From Amycolatopsis benzoatilytica AK 16/65 (lineage in GTDB: Bacteria; Actinomycetota; Actinomycetes; Mycobacteriales; Pseudonocardiaceae), in NCBI RefSeq assembly GCF_000383915.1, contig NZ_KB912942.1:4555039-4619038 (forward strand): a stretch of DNA of 64,000 bases, in the 5' to 3' direction. Made by a program: the position numbers and the translations under genes. The notes beneath the pieces are model-generated. The model ran no database searches. It was not told where the DNA came from and was given only the letters and a program-made list of their open reading frames with translations. Below, in pieces: positions 58,579 to 64,000 of this stretch; the first letter of the stretch is position 1, and each line of letters starts with the position of its first letter.

Positions 58579-60051
58579 TCAGCTGACGGCCGCGCCGTCG
58601 GGTGCCGGTGCGGATCCGGTGACCATCGGCGCGAGGTAATCGCCGTACCATTCCTGCGGCACTGGTGCCTCACTGGCAGCGATCAGCTCAGAGAAGTCCC
58701 ACTTCTTCAGCAGCTTTCCGTTGCGGAAGACGGGCTTGAGCAGGTTCTGCTCAGGGCTGACCGAGTCGCGCGGCACGGTCTTGTACTCACCGTCCTCCAG
58801 AACGAGGGCGAGCCGCCCGGCCTTGGACCTCTTGAAGCTGGCTCCGGTGGGCTGCTTGGAGATATCGCGCCACTCACCGTTGACGCACACGGCGTTTGCC
58901 TTCTGCGCGAAGTTGTTGGTGTCGCGGTTGACGTGCTGGAGGAGGCCGCCGCCCATGCCGAAGACGGCGTTGTCTGCCGCCAGGCCGCGGCGCTCCATCT
59001 CGATGAGGACCGCCCTGAGGCTCTCGCCGGTCACGCCGTCGCCCTGCACCACTCGGATGAACGGAGGGAGGATCTTGAAGCCCTTGCTGTTGACTTCGTA
59101 GCCGAAGGCGTCCATGAGCCACTCGGTGGTGTCGGAGGTGACCTGGACGACGTCGCCGGAGTCGGGGCGCGCGCCCACCAGGCCGGGGAAGTTCTGGATC
59201 AATTCCTTCAGCTCGCCGCCGAGGATCTTCTTGACGCAGTGCTCGTGGTCGTAGGTGTCGGTCAAGACCAGCGCGAAGCCGTTGTCGCGGTAGGTCTCGA
59301 GCATGTTCCGGATGGCGTCGACCTCGAAGTCTCGCCCCCAGGCGGTGAAGCCGGCGTGCTCGGAGTTGGGGCCGGAGTTCGATGGAGCCACGGCGTTGTA
59401 CCAGCGCTTGGCGGCGAGGATGCCCGGGGTGGTGTCGCTCTGGCTGAAGTTCACCAAGTGCGCCATGCCACCCAGCGCGGCGGACTGCTGCGAGCTGACG
59501 CCCCGTGCGCCGTAGTCGTGAAGCATGTGCCGGAGCGCTCCCTCGTTGTCGGAAGTACGTTCCAGGGCGGTGCGGATCACCTGCTTGCACAGCCAGCTCA
59601 GGGTGCCGATCGTGGTCGGGTACCACACCGCCCTCAGCAGGGCGGTCTCGAAGAAGCTGGTCACCCAGTGATACTTCGGGTCAGTGTTGATGAGCTGCAC
59701 GAGCACGTTGTTGCTGGGCAGCACGGTGCCCTCGGGGATCGCCTCGATCTCGACGGGCAGATAGCCGCCGTGGTCGTTGATGATGCCCATCCAGTTGTCG
59801 CGGTTGAAGTGCATCCCCTGCTCGCGCATGAGGTACTCGGCCTCATCGACATCCTCAAGCGTCACGGGGCGCATCAGGTAATCCCGGATGAAGGCTTGGA
59901 GGCCGACGAACATCGTGACGGGGAACTCGCCGCCGCGGGACTCGATGTACGACGAGATGTACTCGGTGCCCGGCGGGTACAGCGAGTAGTGGCAATGCTT
60001 GTAGTTGTCGGTGTTGACGATGATGTTGTCGAACTGCTCGCCCAGGGACAT
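58579..60051 (-). CDS. nadV: Nicotinamide phosphoribosyltransferase
   Basis: A 490-aa protein from ATG 60051 (AGGAAGG upstream), almost exactly the length of vertebrate NAMPT (491 aa). NTDNYKHCHYSLYPPGTEYISSY opens the family. LHDYGARGVSSQQSAALGG, NSEHAGFTAWGRDF, GARPDSGD, VQGDGVTGESL and FGMGGGLLQHVNRDTNNFA line the nicotinamide and PRPP sites. It condenses nicotinamide with PRPP to NMN, bypassing nicotinic acid. It heads the leftward series and faces the LacI gene; the operator-like site at 60192 is 140 bp upstream. Confidence 0.96.
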   Translation of the reverse strand: MSLGEQFDNIIVNTDNYKHCHYSLYPPGTEYISSYIESRGGEFPVTMFVGLQAFIRDYLMRPVTLEDVDEAEYLMREQGMHFNRDNWMGIINDHGGYLPVEIEAIPEGTVLPSNNVLVQLINTDPKYHWVTSFFETALLRAVWYPTTIGTLSWLCKQVIRTALERTSDNEGALRHMLHDYGARGVSSQQSAALGGMAHLVNFSQSDTTPGILAAKRWYNAVAPSNSGPNSEHAGFTAWGRDFEVDAIRNMLETYRDNGFALVLTDTYDHEHCVKKILGGELKELIQNFPGLVGARPDSGDVVQVTSDTTEWLMDAFGYEVNSKGFKILPPFIRVVQGDGVTGESLRAVLIEMERRGLAADNAVFGMGGGLLQHVNRDTNNFAQKANAVCVNGEWRDISKQPTGASFKRSKAGRLALVLEDGEYKTVPRDSVSPEQNLLKPVFRNGKLLKKWDFSELIAASEAPVPQEWYGDYLAPMVTGSAPAPDGAAVS

Positions 60052-60191
60052 CTTTGTCCTTCCTCTCGGTCGCCCCGCGACTGGAGTAGTCACCAGCAGT
60101 CGCCGGCAGGCCATTAACGATTCTACACACGTGCCGAAGCATGCGGTCTGCGACCACGACTTTCGCTGCTCAATATCGTTGACCCAGCGAG

Positions 60192-60205
60192 TAGAAACCT
60201 TTCTA
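60192..60205 (+). promoter_or_regulatory. LacI-type operator-like site upstream of the NAMPT-led series
   Basis: TAGAAACCTTTCTA has perfectly symmetrical 6-bp arms TAGAAA/TTTCTA around CC, in the usual 14-bp LacI-family format. It is the most symmetrical of the five sites. Confidence 0.6.
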
Positions 60206-60581
60206 GCGACCGGACTGTATCAGCGGCAGATCGGCTCTGTAAACGGTGAGTTTCGATCGGCCGGAGGGAACCAGGCCAGGGAGGACCCGAGCGGCCCGGC
60301 CAGGGGTACCTGACGGCGGTCGAGCTCTCGATCGAACTCGAAGATGTCGTGACCGTGGAGGTCGGAGATTCCGGTGCCACCACCCCCTACCGCGGATCAC
60401 TGCTCGGCCGTCACTGGCCGCGCCCCCTCGTGTCCGGCGGGCTTGCGGCTCCAGGCCGCCTCAGCGGCCAGCGCCCGAACCGGGGCGCGGAGCGGCGATG
60501 CGCAGCGGCCGACAGACCCGCGCCACCCGCGACATCGGGGACGCTGCGCCACTCGCGGCCAGCCTAGTCCAGCAGTAGTTC

Positions 60582-60595
60582 TGGAAACCGTTCTA
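60582..60595 (+). promoter_or_regulatory. LacI-type operator-like site upstream of the LacI gene
   Basis: TGGAAACCGTTCTA shares 12 of 14 positions with the site at 60192 and lies about 100 bp before the LacI start, suggesting autoregulation. Confidence 0.55.
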
Positions 60596-60691
60596 TCTCT
60601 GAGCTGGAATCAGCTATGGTTACCCTTCGCGACGTGAACGAAGTGCCGCATGAGGACACGTGGGGGTGACTTGACCCGAAACTCGGGAGCC

Positions 60692-61714
60692 ATGCCGACG
60701 CGCAGGCCCACGATGAAGGAGGTTGCTGAGCGGGCAGGAGTCGCTATCAGCACGGTAAGTTACGTGCTCAACGACAGCGGGCCCGTCGCGGCCGACCGGC
60801 GTGCGCGGGTGCTGGAGGCTGTCCGCGCGCTGGGCTATTTGCCCAACGAGTCTGCTCGCAACCTCAAGAGACACAGCGTGGCCACCGTCGGCCTCGTCGT
60901 CCCCGACCTGGTGAACCAGTACTTCGCGCTGATCGCCGAGGGAGTGGAACAAGCCGCGTCCGAGAAGGACGTCTTGGTGGTGTTCTGCACACCGGAAGCG
61001 ACCGGTGGCAGCGAGTCCTGGAACAGCAGACTGCTGCGCAGTCAGCGCCTCGACGGGCTCATCTACCTCTCCGGGTCAGAGACGCGAATGGAGGCTCTGG
61101 TCGAGCTGACCCAGGTCGGCCCTGTCGTCCTCGTCGACGAAAAGCTCCCCGGATTCAACCTGCCGTCCGTGGTCTCGCAGAACCGTCGGGGCGCGAGGGA
61201 GATCGCCACCCATCTCACCTCGCTCGGGCACGAGCGCCTGGCCATCCTTGGCGGTCCGCTCGAGCTCTGGACGGCCGAACAGCGCCTCTCGGGCTACCGA
61301 GAGGCCATCGCCGCCGCCGGATTGGATCCCGATGGCATCCCCGTGCTCGTAGGTGACTACAAGATGTCGTCGGGCGAGCAGTTGGCCGCCGAGATCCTGA
61401 GCCGCCCGGCGGACGATCGGCCCACTGCTTTACTCTGCGCGAACGACCTCATGGCAATTGGGGCTCTGACCTACTGTCGCCGCGCTGGCCTGCGGGTGCC
61501 GGAGGACGTCTCGGTGGTCGGATTCGATGACCTGCCGTTCGCTTCCCTCCTGACGCCAGCTCTCACCACCGTCCGGCAGCCCGCTCGGGAGATGGGCATC
61601 CAGGCCGTCAAGCTGCTGCTCGGCATGGTCGACGGCACCGATCCGACCCCTCCCCCTCCGTCGCCGGTAACTCTGAAGATCCGGGAGTCGACAGGTCCCG
61701 TCTCCGTCCACTGA
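60692..61714 (+). CDS. LacI-family transcriptional repressor
   Basis: A 340-aa protein from ATG 60692; ATG 60650 and TTG 60671 are longer alternatives. The DNA-binding head is TMKEVAERAGVAISTVSYVLND with the hinge helix following (NLKRHSVATVGLVVPDL). The periplasmic-binding-like ligand domain is complete (RRGAREIATHLTSLGHERLAILGG, ALLCANDLMAIGALTYCRRAGLRVPEDVSVVGFDD). LacI repressors sense sugars or nucleosides, which fits the ribose/nucleoside genes around it. It is divergent from the NAMPT-led series, and the operator-like sites at 60192, 60582, 52711, 45368 and 45919 are its probable targets. Confidence 0.95.
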   Translation: MPTRRPTMKEVAERAGVAISTVSYVLNDSGPVAADRRARVLEAVRALGYLPNESARNLKRHSVATVGLVVPDLVNQYFALIAEGVEQAASEKDVLVVFCTPEATGGSESWNSRLLRSQRLDGLIYLSGSETRMEALVELTQVGPVVLVDEKLPGFNLPSVVSQNRRGAREIATHLTSLGHERLAILGGPLELWTAEQRLSGYREAIAAAGLDPDGIPVLVGDYKMSSGEQLAAEILSRPADDRPTALLCANDLMAIGALTYCRRAGLRVPEDVSVVGFDDLPFASLLTPALTTVRQPAREMGIQAVKLLLGMVDGTDPTPPPPSPVTLKIRESTGPVSVH

Positions 61715-61884
61715 CGAGCGTAAAAGCATCGATGCTCAGAGGTACGTGCCCCTAGAGCCGCCCGGCAAGGTTGTGGACTCGGCATCTGACACCCGGGGTG
61801 AGCCGGGACCGGCTGTACGTCGCCGCTTCCTGGCCAAGCGTTCACGACACCGGGCCAGGAAGCGTGCGAGACGAGCCGCCAGGA

Positions 61885-63252
61885 TCAGGTGCGCGTGGAT
61901 TTCTTCGCACGCAAGCCGAGGTAGAGCACGATCAACCCGCAGAACGCGGACGGAATTGCCAGGGTGAGGAACAACTGCTGATGACTCCATCCGGCGGACA
62001 GCATGCCGCCCACGATCAGCGGGCCGAGGATGCCTCCGACCCGGCCGATCCCCAGTGCCCACCCGACACCGGTGGACCGCACTTCTTCGGGGTAGAAGAC
62101 GGCGGCGAGCGCGATCACGCTCTTCTGTCCACCTGAGACCGAACAGCCGATCAGGAAGATGGCGACGAGGACGAGCCACGCCGGTGCGCCGAGTACCGCG
62201 CTCATCAGTGCCAGGAAACCGCAGCCGGACAGGTAGAGCGTGGCGAGCGCGCCATACGCGCCGAGCCGGTCCATCGCGGGGCCGACCAGGAACGCGATCG
62301 CGATGCCGCCGATCGTGGTCATCGAGGAAGCGGTGGCCAGGGTGCCCGCCGAGTATCCGCGTTCGTGCAGAACGGTGGGCATCCAGCTCTGCAGGCCGTA
62401 GAACATCGCCAAATTGACGGCGAAGACGACCCACAACAGGACTGTGCCGAACAGCTGCCGACCAGAGAGGAGTTCGGACAGTTTGACTCGCTTGCGCGGG
62501 TCGGCGCTCGCCGCCTCGATCCGCACGGCGGTCGTATCCGGCAGCCGCCGGTCGATCCGCCGGCACAGGGCGTATGCCTTGGCGGTCTCGCCGCGGCGCA
62601 CGTGGAAAGCCAGCGATTCCGGCAGCCGCCAGGTCAGCAAGCCCAGCAGAATGAGCGGCAGGATCGCTCCGGCGAGGAAGACCGAGCGCCAGCCGTGCAT
62701 CGGGATGAGCCAGTCGGCGGCGTAATTGGCAGCCACGAATCCCAAAGAGAATCCACAGTAGATCGCCAGTACGAAACTGGCCCGGGCCCGTTTCGGGCTG
62801 TACTCGGCGGTGAGCGCGATCGTGCTCGGGGTTGCCATGCCGAGTCCGATGCCGGTGACGAGCCGGAGCACCAGGAGCTCATCGGGGTTGCGCACCCAGA
62901 CCGAGAGCAGCGTGGACAGCGAGAAGACCGCCACCCCGGCGAGGACGAGCCGTTTGTGGCCGAACTTGTCCGACAGCGGAGCGAGCAGCAGATAGCCGAT
63001 CATCAGGCCGACCAGCGCAGCGGAGAAGATCGTGCTCATCGTGCCGGTGGAAATGCCCCAGTCTCGGGTGATGGCGGGGGCCATGTAATTGATCGCCTGG
63101 GTGTCGAACCCGTCGAGCAGCATGACCAGTCCGCACAGCAGCGCGACGGCGAACTGGAAGCGGCCCGGGCGGCGTTCGTCGATCAAAGCCGGGAGGCGCA
63201 ACAGTCCCGGCGGCCCGGCGGCGGTGGCGGGAGGCGAAGTGTATTCGGGCAT
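61885..63252 (-). CDS. AAHS-type MFS aromatic-acid transporter
   Basis: A 455-aa protein from ATG 63252 (GGAG upstream). Helix 1 carries DGFDTQAINYMAPAI, the DGxD signature of aromatic acid:H+ symporters (PcaK/BenK). LAPLSDKFGHKRLV is the loop 2-3 motif. Twelve segments are visible with a central loop rich in Arg and Lys. It imports benzoate-like acids. It follows the oxygenase reductase in the same direction with a 22-bp gap, so it belongs to a dioxygenase operon that starts outside the window, not to the LacI locus. It is convergent with the LacI gene. Confidence 0.92.
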   Translation of the reverse strand: MPEYTSPPATAAGPPGLLRLPALIDERRPGRFQFAVALLCGLVMLLDGFDTQAINYMAPAITRDWGISTGTMSTIFSAALVGLMIGYLLLAPLSDKFGHKRLVLAGVAVFSLSTLLSVWVRNPDELLVLRLVTGIGLGMATPSTIALTAEYSPKRARASFVLAIYCGFSLGFVAANYAADWLIPMHGWRSVFLAGAILPLILLGLLTWRLPESLAFHVRRGETAKAYALCRRIDRRLPDTTAVRIEAASADPRKRVKLSELLSGRQLFGTVLLWVVFAVNLAMFYGLQSWMPTVLHERGYSAGTLATASSMTTIGGIAIAFLVGPAMDRLGAYGALATLYLSGCGFLALMSAVLGAPAWLVLVAIFLIGCSVSGGQKSVIALAAVFYPEEVRSTGVGWALGIGRVGGILGPLIVGGMLSAGWSHQQLFLTLAIPSAFCGLIVLYLGLRAKKSTRT

Positions 63253-63274
63253 GGGAACTCCAGGTGCGAGAGGA

Positions 63275-64000
63275 TCAGCCGACGGGGTACGGCACGGGCA
63301 CGGCGGAGACGAACGCGTCGGAGTGGAACCGCTCGGGAGGAAGACCTCGCGCACGGCACAGCTCCTCCGCAGCGGAACGGGTCATGGATTCACTGCCACA
63401 GGCGTAGACCTGGTGGCCGCCGAGGTCCGCGTGGTCGGCGATGGCGACCTGCTGGACCCAGCCGGTGGCGCCTTCCCAACCAGGGTGCGGCTGGGAGAGC
63501 ACGGGCGTGAAACTCAGCCAGTCAAAACGGCCGGCCCAGGCTTGGAGGGTGGAGAACTGGTACAGGTCCTCGACAGTGCGCGCGCCCCAGTACAGGTGGA
63601 CGGGACGGGTCAGTCGGCGCGCGATGTGGTCGAGGATGATCGACCGCATCGGTGCGAATCCAGTGCCGGTCGCCAGCAGCAGGATCGGGGAGCCGGCCTG
63701 GTCCGCCCCTTCGGCGGGGTCTTCGACGAAGAACTCGCCGAACGGGGCTTCGATCTCTACGGTGTCGTGGAATTCCAGCTGCTGCAGGATCCTCGCGGAG
63801 AACGCTCCGCCGGGCTCGTGGCGCACGTGCAGCTGGGCGAGGTCATTGTGCTGTGGAGAGTTGGCCAGCGAATAGGATCTGGTGTCGCCGTCGTCCAGGA
63901 TGACGTTGAGGAACTGGCCGGCGCGGAACGGCGTCCGCCGGCCGATCGGGTAACGCAGGTCGAGAATCGTGACGCTGGGCGCGACCTGGCGCCGGCGGTA
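63275..64000 (-). CDS. Ring-hydroxylating-oxygenase reductase, C-terminal part (5' end outside window)
   Basis: The frame is open to the last base, 242 codons visible. The FAD-binding barrel shows FRAGQFLNVIL and RSYSLANSP. The NAD domain shows LLLATGTGFAPMRSIILDHI, VHLYWGARTVEDLYQ and HQVYACGSESMTRSA. This is the C-terminal two thirds of a BenC/CDP-6-deoxyglucoseen-reductase-like protein, whose [2Fe-2S] domain would lie upstream. It passes electrons from NADH to an oxygenase. The downstream aromatic acid transporter supports a benzoate-like substrate. Confidence 0.92.
   Translation of the reverse strand, partial: YRRRQVAPSVTILDLRYPIGRRTPFRAGQFLNVILDDGDTRSYSLANSPQHNDLAQLHVRHEPGGAFSARILQQLEFHDTVEIEAPFGEFFVEDPAEGADQAGSPILLLATGTGFAPMRSIILDHIARRLTRPVHLYWGARTVEDLYQFSTLQAWAGRFDWLSFTPVLSQPHPGWEGATGWVQQVAIADHADLGGHQVYACGSESMTRSAAEELCRARGLPPERFHSDAFVSAVPVPYPVG

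Larger units (their letters stand above)
60052..60691. other. Divergent promoter region between NAMPT and LacI genes
   Basis: About 640 bp without a gene. Two LacI-type operator-like sites lie near its two ends (60192 and 60582), one per transcription direction. The middle, 60240-60560, is GC-rich with no recognisable feature. Confidence 0.6.

Noticed and set aside
61725..61736. AGCATCGATGCT palindrome after the LacI gene
   Set aside because: A 12-bp palindrome between convergent genes is close to what chance allows and matches no other site in the window.
61885..63252. Assigning the AAHS transporter to the LacI-controlled locus
   Set aside because: It is co-directional with and 22 bp behind the oxygenase reductase, and no operator-like site lies upstream of it in the window.
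1..64000. CRISPR array
   Set aside because: No run of regularly spaced short direct repeats was seen anywhere in the window.

Overview
The window is about 70% GC, with GTG and TTG starts, many 4-nt gene overlaps, Lsr2, a mycobacterial/Amycolatopsis-style HtrA and an Orn-tRNA-His-tRNA-Lys neighbourhood. This points to a high-GC actinomycete, most likely a Pseudonocardiaceae member such as Amycolatopsis. That is an inference from gene content and style; no 16S rRNA or other diagnostic gene is present.

Layout. (1) 1-5.1 kb, core chromosome: the 3' end of an M20 amidohydrolase, a membrane-anchored PDZ-less HtrA protease, a DUF3224 protein, a HerA-like DUF853 ATPase, oligoribonuclease and tRNA-His. 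(2) 5.36-12.2 kb, a decayed integrative element at tRNA-Lys(CTT): a tyrosine integrase whose 3' end reads antisense through the tRNA, an excisionase, an active-looking N4/N6 DNA methyltransferase beside a motif-less methyltransferase paralogue, lsr2, and broken conjugation genes (a split coupling-protein-like gene and a multiply frameshifted lytic transglycosylase/NlpC gene). (3) 12.2-24.8 kb, a tightly coupled leftward oxidation operon: CoxG-like SRPBCC, aldehyde and alcohol dehydrogenases, MBL hydrolase, SDR, three-subunit molybdenum hydroxylase with an enoyl-CoA hydratase, a mini luciferase-like protein and a TetR. An acyl-CoA synthetase and a second, closely related TetR lie upstream. Both promoters carry the same operator, ACTAA-N6-TTAGT. 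(4) 25.5-26.9 kb, an MFS carrier. (5) 27-41 kb, a hydantoin/D-amino-acid/amide region: PucR regulator, two DUF917 paralogues, DadA-like oxidase, ornithine cyclodeaminase-like protein, HyuA-like ATPase subunit, SnoaL-like protein, M19 dipeptidase, Asp/Glu/hydantoin racemase, MDR reductase, NCS1 permease with an extra Cys-rich tail, and an Ntn hydrolase. (6) 41-42.5 kb, debris with a ROK pseudogene. (7) 42.5-61.7 kb, a long catabolic and cofactor-salvage locus: nucleoside hydrolase, cupin, phosphotriesterase-like protein, an ester-cyclase/flavin-reductase fusion, RibBA, tautomerase, amidohydrolase, PRPP synthetase, ribokinase, ThuA-like protein, HAD phosphatase, aldehyde dehydrogenase, NIPSNAP, a luciferase-like monooxygenase and nicotinamide phosphoribosyltransferase, with a divergent LacI regulator. 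Five LacI-type operator-like sites are scattered over this locus. (8) 61.9-64 kb, an AAHS-type aromatic-acid transporter and the 3' part of a ferredoxin-type oxygenase reductase.

Working model for region 7 (inference). A ribosylated or N-heterocyclic compound is split by the nucleoside hydrolase. The ribose is carried by ribokinase and PRPP synthetase to PRPP, which NAMPT uses to make NMN. The aglycone is attacked by the flavin monooxygenase, fed by the flavin reductase fusion and a dedicated RibBA, and its aldehyde is oxidised by the dehydrogenase. The grouping of NAD salvage, PRPP supply and flavin supply with a monooxygenase under one LacI repressor is the best candidate here for an undescribed system.
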